Shown: positions 48,486-55,947 of the stretch, in pieces
How the letters are laid out: the number at the start of each line of letters is the position of its first letter
How positions within the stretch are numbered: the first letter of the stretch is position 1
Virus record (IMG/VR): IMGVR_UViG_3300013104_000028
Coordinates: 1 to 56,020 of that record
DNA: 56,020 nucleotides
DNA from: a virus
Strand: one strand, 5' to 3'
Translations under genes and position numbers: made by a program
The notes under the pieces: model-generated
Seen by the model: the letters and a program-made list of their open reading frames with translations, nothing else
The model's database searches: none
What the model was told of the DNA's origin: nothing

Positions 48486-51400
48486 TGGGGTTAGAGATTT
48501 TAAGAGGGGAAGATGTAGTTGCTCAAATACCGATTGGCAATAATATTAGATTTAGCCATGGGTTGATGAATCAGCATAAGATTGTGGCTAGTGACCTCAA
48601 TGGATATGAGCCATTGTTGGTTCAATTGGGCGATTTTATTGTTTTTAAAGGAGTTAAATTCAAGATAAATACAGTTCCTGAACTTAATGCAGATGATCAA
48701 CTAACCTATGATATAACATTCGAGGGGCCAAAATATACTTGGCATGATAAATTATTTATGCATGAAGGCGAGGCTGAGTTTACCTTTTATGGTGACTGCC
48801 TTATGTTTATGCAGCTTTTTATCTCAAATATAAATGAGATTGATCCTATTTGGTCATTAGGGAATATTACCGATACTGAAAAAAAATACATCACATTTTC
48901 AAATGTTACCTGCCATGAAGCTATCATCATAATTGCCGAAGCGTTTATCCTTGAATTCGAAGATATTAATAAGGTTATTAACATGGTGTCTAAAATTGGA
49001 AGAGATTCCGGATTATCGTTTGAATATGGAATGGGTAAAGGTTTGTACAACTTTACTAGGACATATGTCAGTGATAAGAATGTTGTAACCAAAGTTTATG
49101 GCTTTGGTGGAATAAGGAATTTACCAGTTGGCTATCGTGGATCAAAACGTAAGTTGACTTTTGATCCAGGGTACCATACAAACAATATTGATCTTTATGG
49201 CATTAAAGAGGGACAATTTACGGATGAGACCATTATTCCAGAGCGAGAAGCTTCTATAACTGGTGTTAGCCATGGCAATCCCCAAAGTACTATAACGGAT
49301 TCAACTCTCGACTTTAATATAAAAGATTGCATAATTCAAGGACTTGAGCCTAAAATAGGCTTTACAACAGGTGAGCTTTCCGGTGAAGAATTTGTAATTA
49401 CTGATTATAACCCTACAACGAAGGTCATCACCTTTAAAAGTTTTATCAACAATAATAACATTGTTTTACCTAATGAAACAACAAAAGCAGCAATAGGTGA
49501 CAAATACACATTATTCGATATTGAATTGCCCGCGCAATTGATATCTTCTTCAGAACAAAAAGTAAGCGATAAGACGCTTCAATATGTTTTAGACAACTCT
49601 GTACCTCGTGTTGAATACGGAGGTACTTTAGATCCCATTCATTTAAGAGCCAATAACATCGAGCCACAACCTGGTGACCGTGTAAACTTTAAAGATGCTA
49701 GGATTGGACTAAATGACACAATCAGAATCACTGAGATTAGCTATCCTTTAGATTTCCCTGAAGTAATTACCAGTGAAACCAATATTGAAATTGTTATCTC
49801 AAACTTTGTAACCTATACTCAGCAGCAGAGATTGAGGGATGATAAGTTAATTGAAAGGCATGAAGTTAAAACAATTGACCTTAGGTCTGCAGAGTTAGCA
49901 AGGAGAAATAGCGCTAATTTGCTAAATCTACGTGACTTAGTAATTGATCCAGAAGGAAATTATTTTACTGAGAAAATAAAGCCAGGTAGTATTGAAACGC
50001 TTTATTTGGCTGTTGGAGCAAAGTACACCAACTTCTCTTTAAAGAATATTGCATTTAATACCAACGCAGGAGGCAATCCAAATTCGTTTTTAGTATCAGC
50101 TGGGCAGCTCGTTCATTTTAGTATGAAAATTGAAGGCGTTGGTTTCGTTTGGGAAATGCAGCCACTTTCTTCCACTACCTTGGTGTCTAGCAACACATAT
50201 TATATATATGCAAAAGTTTCAAGAACTACGTTAGTAGGGTCTTGGATTTTATCAACTGACATTAAAACAGTTGAAAGTGAACCTGGATTTTTTATACTTC
50301 AAACAGGTGTTTTGTTTCCTGTGACAGATGGGTACCGTAATTATGAACTTACAAAAGGCATGGCCTTTATTGTCGGTGATCAGATTACTGCTGGAGTACT
50401 TAAATCTATTGATGGATTGAACTTCTTTGATATGACACAAGGTCGTTTCAAACTTGGTGATGATCAGAATGGTTTAGACTGGAATGTTACGACTCCAAAT
50501 CGTTTAACAATACGAGGTGGTATAACTCAAAATGCAGGCGGCGTTACAGCTCCTATAACTTTATTTAGAGGACCATATATAAATACCACAACGTACTACA
50601 AGGGTGACACAGTTACTTATAACGGCTCAACATGGGTTTATATTTACCCTACGCCAATTTTCAATGTAGCCCCTGTAGAAGGACTTTATTGGACAATTTC
50701 TGCTCAAAAAGGCAGTGACGGATTAGATGGTGATAGTGTCCAATTTCAATATTCTGTTAATGGCACATCATTATGGCATGATACTTTTACTTCAGGTGAT
50801 CTATTTGCTCGTTCACGTACTGGAGCTGGAGCGTGGTCGTCAGCGTTTAGAATTGTTGGCGAAGAGGGTAATCCAGGTGCAGATGGCAAGTACACAAGCT
50901 ATCAGTTCTCAATTAATACCTCGTTGACAACGGCCCCAACTAATGGCTGGCAGGATTCTCCACCAGCAGTGGGTACTGGCCAATACTTATGGATGAGAAA
51001 AGCTGAATTTTTAGCAAATGGCACTATAATAGGATCATGGTCAGCTGGTGTAAGGATTTCCGGAACAAACGGAACTGATGGTGAAAACGGAACTGATGGG
51101 AATTTTACAGAATTTAGATTTGCAAAAAATGGAAGTACAACAGTCCCACCAAGCTTAGTTAGTAGTTCTCCAAATCCTTCAGGTTGGACAACAAGCCAAC
51201 CTACAATTGGTATTGCAGAATATATGTGGATAACAAGTACCATCAAAACTTCTACAGGTGCATTAATAAGCAATTGGAGCACGCCAGGTAGATTTAATGG
51301 TAGCGATGGAACCAACGGTGAAGATGGTATACAAGGGCCATTTTTAACAAACTCAGGAGACTACAATAATACCAGAACTTATGTCGGTACTGATAAAAGA

Positions 51401-52171
51401 ATTGAAGGAGTAAAATACGGTGGCTTATGGTATACTACTCGTTTGGATGCTGGTTCATTCAGTGGAATTCTGCCAACAAACACATCTAAATGGAATGCAT
51501 TTGGAGCTCAATTTGATAGTATTGCCACGGGGTTGCTGCTTGCGGAAGCTGCAACAATTACCAACTTGATTAGCCCGAACTTAAAAACCGCTCCGAGTGG
51601 CAAAAGAATGGAAATACTTGCTTCGGAAAACAATCAAATATTTTATGATGCAACGGGTCAGGTTTTAGAGATAGACGATGATAGCGCTGTTGTTGGTTAT
51701 TATGACACTACAACACCACCTGTTGGCCCCGCCTATCCTAAAAACTATATAAGATCATATGTTAGTGGTGGCACAACATATTATACCTATGCTAACTTAG
51801 CAGCAGGAATATTATTTGGAAGTAAAAATGATGGAAACGGCTTCATGACGTTAAGTAAAAAAGGGGTCGCTATCAGTACTGGTGGTAAAATAAGTTTTGG
51901 TGAGGATGATAGTTTCAGTAATCAAACAGTAATAGACAATAACGGTTTAAAAGCTGTGAAAGTGAACATCCCTAATTGGGGTTCTTTAAACATCGGAGAG
52001 CCAACATCTATTACAGGTTATGATACTATTGTTAATGTAGCCAAACCAGGAACGCTTGAGCCAATGCGCCCGGGATGGACAGGGGTTGCACAATTTAGGG
52101 ATGCTGATTTAAGAATGATAACTTTTACAGTTTGGCAGGGCTTTATTGTTGACTATTCAAGAACATTATAG
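48485..52171 (+). CDS. Central tail hub/tail tip protein with collagen-like repeats
   Basis: 1229 aa from ATG 48485 (MGLEILRGE), overlapping the previous stop (TAATG); a GTG 9 bp earlier is possible. The N-terminal 450 residues resemble siphophage central hub (tail-associated) proteins with VYGFGGIRNLPVGYRGSKRK and PQPGDRVNFKDARIGLNDTI. Collagen-like Gly-x-y runs (KGSDGLDGDS, GEEGNPGADG, GTNGTDGENGTDG, GSDGTNGEDGIQGP; about 745-965) alternate with beta-repeats (SYQFSINTSLTTAPTNGWQD and W-rich turns). A C-terminal beta domain (about 975-1229) may be the receptor-binding head or trimerising end. Confidence 0.8.
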   Translation: MGLEILRGEDVVAQIPIGNNIRFSHGLMNQHKIVASDLNGYEPLLVQLGDFIVFKGVKFKINTVPELNADDQLTYDITFEGPKYTWHDKLFMHEGEAEFTFYGDCLMFMQLFISNINEIDPIWSLGNITDTEKKYITFSNVTCHEAIIIIAEAFILEFEDINKVINMVSKIGRDSGLSFEYGMGKGLYNFTRTYVSDKNVVTKVYGFGGIRNLPVGYRGSKRKLTFDPGYHTNNIDLYGIKEGQFTDETIIPEREASITGVSHGNPQSTITDSTLDFNIKDCIIQGLEPKIGFTTGELSGEEFVITDYNPTTKVITFKSFINNNNIVLPNETTKAAIGDKYTLFDIELPAQLISSSEQKVSDKTLQYVLDNSVPRVEYGGTLDPIHLRANNIEPQPGDRVNFKDARIGLNDTIRITEISYPLDFPEVITSETNIEIVISNFVTYTQQQRLRDDKLIERHEVKTIDLRSAELARRNSANLLNLRDLVIDPEGNYFTEKIKPGSIETLYLAVGAKYTNFSLKNIAFNTNAGGNPNSFLVSAGQLVHFSMKIEGVGFVWEMQPLSSTTLVSSNTYYIYAKVSRTTLVGSWILSTDIKTVESEPGFFILQTGVLFPVTDGYRNYELTKGMAFIVGDQITAGVLKSIDGLNFFDMTQGRFKLGDDQNGLDWNVTTPNRLTIRGGITQNAGGVTAPITLFRGPYINTTTYYKGDTVTYNGSTWVYIYPTPIFNVAPVEGLYWTISAQKGSDGLDGDSVQFQYSVNGTSLWHDTFTSGDLFARSRTGAGAWSSAFRIVGEEGNPGADGKYTSYQFSINTSLTTAPTNGWQDSPPAVGTGQYLWMRKAEFLANGTIIGSWSAGVRISGTNGTDGENGTDGNFTEFRFAKNGSTTVPPSLVSSSPNPSGWTTSQPTIGIAEYMWITSTIKTSTGALISNWSTPGRFNGSDGTNGEDGIQGPFLTNSGDYNNTRTYVGTDKRIEGVKYGGLWYTTRLDAGSFSGILPTNTSKWNAFGAQFDSIATGLLLAEAATITNLISPNLKTAPSGKRMEILASENNQIFYDATGQVLEIDDDSAVVGYYDTTTPPVGPAYPKNYIRSYVSGGTTYYTYANLAAGILFGSKNDGNGFMTLSKKGVAISTGGKISFGEDDSFSNQTVIDNNGLKAVKVNIPNWGSLNIGEPTSITGYDTIVNVAKPGTLEPMRPGWTGVAQFRDADLRMITFTVWQGFIVDYSRTL

Positions 52172-52178
52172 TTAAAAC

Positions 52179-52210
52179 CCTATAAGTTGCCTATTAAGGC
52201 ATCTTATAGG
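52179..52210. terminator. Bidirectional hairpin terminator between tail and lipoprotein genes
   Basis: CCTATAAGTTGCC (52179-52191) and GGCATCTTATAGG (52198-52210) pair at 12 of 13 positions around TATTAA. The right arm lies within the last codons of the minus-strand lipoprotein gene (stop at 52194-52196). It separates rightward tail and leftward lipoprotein transcripts. Confidence 0.65.
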
Positions 52211-52544
52211 AAATTACTTTTGTTTCGTTGTAACTGATCATTTCATCTATTTCTTTAACCACGCGGCCGTTTATTAATATAGCGGCCTTTACTTCTTGAG
52301 GTGATCCCAAATCTGATAATTTAACCTCTAAATATGCAGTTGTACCCGAATAAATAGGAACGCTGTAGTTCCAGCTTTTAGGTACCAGGGTGTAATATCT
52401 AGGCATTAGGGGAGCCACAGTAACTTCTAAATTCTCACCGAGTACATTATAAGTGACAATTTGTGGCTCTGGCTTACTGTTCTCTTTTTTACAGCTTGTG
52501 AAGCCTAGCATTGCAAATGCTGATAAAATTAATATTCTTTTCAT
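52194..52544 (-). CDS. Small lipoprotein (moron candidate)
   Basis: 116 aa. Signal peptide 1-17 and lipobox FTSC (Cys18), followed by KKENSKPEP, the kind of charged stretch that directs Bacteroidota lipoproteins to the cell surface. The mature part is a small beta-sandwich (YNVLGENLEVTVAPLM, SVPIYSGTTAYLEVKLSDLG, AAILINGRVVKEIDEM). Alone on the minus strand between tail and lysis genes; an exposed lipoprotein here may block superinfection by masking a receptor. Function not shown. Confidence 0.75.
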   Translation of the reverse strand: MKRILILSAFAMLGFTSCKKENSKPEPQIVTYNVLGENLEVTVAPLMPRYYTLVPKSWNYSVPIYSGTTAYLEVKLSDLGSPQEVKAAILINGRVVKEIDEMISYNETKVISYKMP

Positions 52545-52549
52545 ATTAG

Positions 52550-52575
52550 ATTACTTTTTGGTAAATGTATCTAAT
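52550..52575. promoter_or_regulatory. Element ATTAC-N6-GTAAT-N5-GTAAT, site 5 (degenerate)
   Basis: ATTAC 52550-52554, GTAAA 52561-52565, CTAAT 52571-52575, with the same spacing as the other four sites but one mismatch in each right half. It overlaps the promoter region of the minus lipoprotein gene: TACATTTA (52563-52570, minus) is a possible -7 box. No rightward promoter is seen. Confidence 0.5.
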
Positions 52576-52625
52576 CTTTTTTGTCCACTATATACTAATA
52601 ATCAAGTATATTTTTTATCTATTCC

Positions 52626-52688
52626 TTGACAATGAATCTTGTTGTCAAAACACATCTTTTAATAGTCTACCAATAGAAAGTAGGTTTG
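52626..52688 (+). promoter_or_regulatory. Late promoter with TTGACAA-N9-TTGTCAA element, copy C (lysis genes)
   Basis: TTGACAA (52626-52632), 9 nt, TTGTCAA (52642-52648), 32 nt, then TAGGTTTG (52681-52688), a perfect -7 box. The -33 place has TTTT (52657-52660) with a 20-nt spacer. Endolysin ATG at 52713. Confidence 0.7.
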
Positions 52689-52712
52689 TGAGAGTCTTAA
52701 TGTGGAATAGAT

Positions 52713-53372
52713 ATGAAAGAAATAACACAAACAAGCAATCAAGGAATTCAATTTCTGATAAATGAAGAGGGACTGGTTAAACGTCCTTATCTTGATCAAG
52801 TTGGAATTCCTACTATTGGAATTGGTTGTACGTATTACGAGAATGGTGTGAAAGTTAAACTAACCGATCCACCAATTACAACTGAAAGAGCAATTGCATT
52901 ATTTAGAAATCTTCTTAAAAACTATGAATTGGCGGTTTATTCATCAACAAGAGATGATATTAATCATAATCAGTTTGATGCTTTAACCAGTTTTACATTT
53001 AATGTGGGTGTGGCCGGATTCAAATCTTCTGAATTAGTTAGAAAGGTAAATTCTGATAAAAATGATCCAAATATTCAAGGAGGTTTTGAAGCATGGAAAA
53101 ATGCAGGAGGCAAGCCAATTTTATTGGAAAGGCGAAAAAGAGAAGCTAAACTTTATTTTACACCTGAAAATACCCAGCAAGCAACTGATGTGCAGTTGTA
53201 CATTAACCAGGTTAAATTCATTCAAACAAAACTCGGATTTAATGTATCTGAAATTGACGGCATTTTCGGTAAAAAAACAGTTGCTGCGATAAAAGAATTC
53301 CAGAAGAAAAAAGGGTTAATAGTTGATGGGATTGTGGGACGCCAGACGTTAGCCGAACTCAATAAAATTTGA
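52713..53372 (+). CDS. GH24 endolysin with C-terminal peptidoglycan-binding domain
   Basis: 219 aa. The catalytic triad of T4-type lysozyme has the right spacing: Glu19 (NEEG), Asp28 (YLDQVG), Thr34 (PTIGIGCT). HNQFDALTSFTFNVGVAGF (about 89-107) and GGFEAWKNAGGKPILLERRK close the domain. A PG-binding domain 1 follows (about 160-219: YINQVKFIQTKLGF, GIFGKKTVAAIKEFQKKKGL, VDGIVGRQTL). It cleaves the glycan backbone at lysis. No signal peptide, so export needs a holin or host route. Under its own late promoter. Confidence 0.93.
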   Translation: MKEITQTSNQGIQFLINEEGLVKRPYLDQVGIPTIGIGCTYYENGVKVKLTDPPITTERAIALFRNLLKNYELAVYSSTRDDINHNQFDALTSFTFNVGVAGFKSSELVRKVNSDKNDPNIQGGFEAWKNAGGKPILLERRKREAKLYFTPENTQQATDVQLYINQVKFIQTKLGFNVSEIDGIFGKKTVAAIKEFQKKKGLIVDGIVGRQTLAELNKI

Positions 53373-53383
53373 TAAAAAATAGC

Positions 53384-53692
53384 ATGCAGGATTTACCAAA
53401 GGCTCCATTTTCCTTCCAGCAATTCGTAAAATATCCTGTGTATGGTATATGTTTTCTATTAATCATGTATTTCATATACAAGGAGTTTGTTGAAACAAAC
53501 GCTTATAAAACTGAGAATGCAAGATTGAGGTTGGAAGTACAACAATACAAAGCCAATCAAGATGCACTAACTAATGCTTTGCTCGTCAGTAGAGGAATAA
53601 ATATCCAACAGGCAATTGAGAAAAAAGTACTGGATAGTACAATCAGACAAAAATTAGGTGATAAAGCCAAACAAATCATTGGAGGTAAATAA
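53384..53692 (+). CDS. Single-TM lysis-cassette protein (holin or spanin-like candidate)
   Basis: 102 aa from ATG 53384; a TTG at 53369 would overlap the endolysin stop. TM at about 20-38 (YPVYGICFLLIMYFIYKEFV), then a coiled-coil-like helical part (ENARLRLEVQQYKANQDALT). Placed between endolysin and another TM protein. The single TM and long cytoplasmic or periplasmic helix do not decide between holin and inner-membrane spanin. Confidence 0.5.
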   Translation: MQDLPKAPFSFQQFVKYPVYGICFLLIMYFIYKEFVETNAYKTENARLRLEVQQYKANQDALTNALLVSRGINIQQAIEKKVLDSTIRQKLGDKAKQIIGGK

Positions 53693-53694
53693 AA

Positions 53695-54489
53695 ATGAAA
53701 AACTTAAAATTCTATTTAATTACGATAGTATTAGCCATTGGATTGATTTGGCTTGGTATCGAACTATTTAACGCGAGAAAGGAAATAAGTTCATTCAAAA
53801 AGAAAGCTGAAATTCAACAAAAACAGGTTATTACGGAAGCTAAGGAAATAGACAGAAGAGTAAATGAAAATGGTAAGGAGTCTGTACTTTTTGATGTAAC
53901 TGATAATCAAGTTCCAGCAAAGAATGGTGGCCGGGACACTGATATCAAAGGAGTCATTGACACTGCAGCAATGGCTTTAGAAATCCGAGATCAGCAGTTG
54001 AAAGAGGTTCTGGTGGTGAATGCGAGTTTAACTGCCAAAAATCTACAACTTAAGGAGGAACTTGATTCTGCAAAGAGAAAATTCTATACCTGGACAGGAG
54101 AGGGATTAAATCTAAAATTTACTCCTCCGTATGATACAAGTCCTGCTAGAGCTGATATAAATGGAACCATAGGATTGACTGCAGCACTAGGATATAAAAA
54201 GAAATGGTTCTTTGGAAAGGAACAAACCTTACTTTCTATAACCTCGGATAACCCGTTTATAAAAATTGGTAAGGTTAATTATGTCGGTTTTGATCACGAG
54301 CAGAATAAATTTGGTATTCGTTTACAGGGAGCAGCGATTTATAGCTTTGAGACTGGTTCAGTTAGTTTCGGCCCAGCGGCACGTGTTGATTTTGGTATGT
54401 TTAGTGTTCAAGCTAACTATACTTGGTATCCGGAAAATGACCGCTGGAGGCCGAGCATTAATGCAAATTTTGACTTGATCAGGTTTTGA
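53695..54489 (+). CDS. TM/coiled-coil/beta-rich protein, possible one-piece spanin
   Basis: 264 aa. N-terminal TM (about 5-24, FYLITIVLAIGLIWLGIELF), then helices with heptad pattern (about 28-140, EISSFKKKAEIQQKQVITEA, LKEVLVVNASLTAKNLQLKE), then a beta-rich C-terminal part (about 150-264) with alternating strands (GTIGLTAALGYKKKWFFGKE, GVSFGPAARVDFGMFSVQAN) ending in Phe264 (NANFDLIRF), as in outer-membrane barrels. In phages spanins join inner and outer membranes at the last lysis step; a TM-coil-barrel chain would do this in one protein. The barrel claim is inference. It follows the preceding gene by 2 nt and is the last late gene. Confidence 0.5.
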   Translation: MKNLKFYLITIVLAIGLIWLGIELFNARKEISSFKKKAEIQQKQVITEAKEIDRRVNENGKESVLFDVTDNQVPAKNGGRDTDIKGVIDTAAMALEIRDQQLKEVLVVNASLTAKNLQLKEELDSAKRKFYTWTGEGLNLKFTPPYDTSPARADINGTIGLTAALGYKKKWFFGKEQTLLSITSDNPFIKIGKVNYVGFDHEQNKFGIRLQGAAIYSFETGSVSFGPAARVDFGMFSVQANYTWYPENDRWRPSINANFDLIRF

Positions 54490-54534
54490 TAATTTAAAAT
54501 GATGGAATCCTGTTGTTTGAATGGCAAGTTGATG

Positions 54535-55755
54535 TTAAACTCCAAATATTTCGTCTGTTAATTGATCTAATTCGTCATCTTTTCTAAGGTCATTGAGATA
54601 AATTTGATGTACAGCCAATGAACTATGACCTACGAGGTCCATCGATTGCATCGGATTTTTAACAACGTCAATCGCAAGTCTCGAAAATGTATGTCTTGCA
54701 ATGTGGGAAGTGGCTTTTTTTGTTATACCTGCCATAAATGCAAGTTTTTTTAAATTTCGATTCACAACAGCAGTAGCCACATTCTTTCTCCTGTATTCTT
54801 CCCTGTCATTTTCAAAATCAGTCAATTTTGGATTTGATAGGAATGAATAAAACGGAAATAATCTCTCAAAACGTTTATAATATCTATTGACAATTGTCTG
54901 AGCTTTGGGTATTAACTTACAACTCACATTATTTTTCCCAGTGCCGTTTGCAGCGGTGTACCTACTTTCTTCAAATTGTTCTGGATATGCCTTTAATAAT
55001 GCGCCGACGCGGGAACCTCTTATATATATCTGCAATAGAAAAAAATCTCGGACCATATATAGTAGAGAGCCTTCTTCAAGTTGAAGGTTTTCAAAATTGG
55101 CAACATCCGCTGCGGACCATTTTTGAATAGGACGTTTCTTTTGCGAAACCGAAAATTTTTGAACATCAGGAGGGGTTGGTTTCCCTCCATATCGTTCAAC
55201 TACTCGTTTTATAGTATTAATTTTTTTATGAGCAGTTGCACCCACGTTAATTTGTTTGATTACTTTATCTCCTAATTTGATTTCACTCGCAAGAAAGGAA
55301 GCATAGTCCTCATACCAGTTTAAGTTTATTGAATTAAGGTCGGTCGTTTCGCTATTGAAAAACTTTTGTAATTGTCCTTTGTATTCAAAAACGTTTTTAT
55401 AAGTACCTGTTTTTTTAGCTTTCTTTAAACGTGAAAGTTCCATCTCTAAAGCTTTATCTAAAGTGAAAGTTATTTTTTCCTCAAAGAAATCGGAAGAGGG
55501 CTTTTCACCGTTGAGGACTTTAATCAGCTCTCTTTCATATTCTGCGAATTTCTCTGAGATTAGATTATTAATGTATGCAGCATTTTGAACTTTACTTTTC
55601 ACCCTGGAAGTTTTTGAATCCCAATCTTTGGGCATGCAAGAATATATGCTTTTTCTCTTTGGTTTCCCGTGTAAATAAAATTGTAGCTGGATCGGATGGG
55701 ACCCATCAGAATGTGTTTTACCTTTGAATAATTTAACTTTTAAATTGATAGACAT
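54535..55755 (-). CDS. int: Tyrosine integrase
   Basis: 406 aa. The N-terminal 95 residues are an arm-type DNA-binding domain (VKLFKGKTHSDGSHPIQLQF). The SAM-like core-binding domain (95-200) includes TGTYKNVFEYKGQLQKFFNS. The catalytic domain has Arg249 (RGSRVGALL), His351-x-x-Arg354 (SHIARHTF), His377 (LVGHSSL) and Tyr386 (QIYLND). Length and layout match Bacteroidota phage/element integrases. It recombines attP with attB. Arm repeats in its own upstream region (55772-55791) suggest that bound integrase reduces its own transcription. Confidence 0.94.
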   Translation of the reverse strand: MSINLKVKLFKGKTHSDGSHPIQLQFYLHGKPKRKSIYSCMPKDWDSKTSRVKSKVQNAAYINNLISEKFAEYERELIKVLNGEKPSSDFFEEKITFTLDKALEMELSRLKKAKKTGTYKNVFEYKGQLQKFFNSETTDLNSINLNWYEDYASFLASEIKLGDKVIKQINVGATAHKKINTIKRVVERYGGKPTPPDVQKFSVSQKKRPIQKWSAADVANFENLQLEEGSLLYMVRDFFLLQIYIRGSRVGALLKAYPEQFEESRYTAANGTGKNNVSCKLIPKAQTIVNRYYKRFERLFPFYSFLSNPKLTDFENDREEYRRKNVATAVVNRNLKKLAFMAGITKKATSHIARHTFSRLAIDVVKNPMQSMDLVGHSSLAVHQIYLNDLRKDDELDQLTDEIFGV

Positions 55756-55771
55756 AAACTGATAAAATTAG

Positions 55772-55791
55772 CGGTGTCGATATGGTGTCAA
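55772..55791 (+). repeat. Integrase arm-type site, right
   Basis: CGGTGTCGATATGGTGTCAA, two GGTGTC units 11 bp apart, matching the left arm site at 183-202 at 18 of 20 positions. 107 bp from the attR core and 17 bp upstream of the integrase start. Confidence 0.65.
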
Positions 55792-55897
55792 TATACCCCG
55801 GTTTAAAGGGGCTTTAAATATACTAAAAATATTAGCAAAAGCCGCGTTTTATCAAAATTGGATAGATAGTTTTATCACTCTATACCACTTTAAACTA

Positions 55898-55916
55898 AAA
55901 AAGGCACCCAAAAAGG
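55898..55916. other. attR core (19-bp direct repeat)
   Basis: AAAAAGGCACCCAAAAAGG, identical to 105-123. Right of it host DNA continues with GTGCC and SecDF. Together with that host DNA it completes a terminator hairpin. Confidence 0.9.
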
Positions 55917-55924
55917 GTGCCTTT
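55900..55924 (-). terminator. Terminator of secDF, rebuilt across attR
   Basis: AAAGGCACCC (55900-55909) and GGGTGCCTTT (55915-55924) form a perfect 10-bp stem around five A. Its left arm comes from the phage side and its right arm from the host, so the phage att site carries the missing half. Transcribed leftward after the secDF stop (55948) it ends in T. Confidence 0.85.
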
Positions 55925-55947
55925 AATTATCATTTGTAAGTAATTAC

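Larger units (their letters stand above)
105..55916. mobile_element. Complete prophage, long-tailed temperate phage
   Basis: The element is bounded by a 19-bp direct repeat at 105-123 and 55898-55916, giving a unit of 55,793 bp. It carries integrase, lysogeny repressor, replication, packaging, head, tail and lysis genes in an ordered phage layout, and no core gene is visibly broken. The host genes on both sides (oxidoreductase start, SecDF end) point the same way and would be neighbours without the insertion. The long tape measure gene and the absence of sheath or baseplate-wedge genes suggest a non-contractile siphophage. It looks intact, but inducibility cannot be judged from sequence. Confidence 0.93.

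Noticed and set aside
44885-52171. Diversity-generating retroelement or invertible tail fibre segment
   Set aside because: No reverse transcriptase, no template/variable repeat pair and no inverted repeats around the fibre genes were seen; no second recombinase is present.
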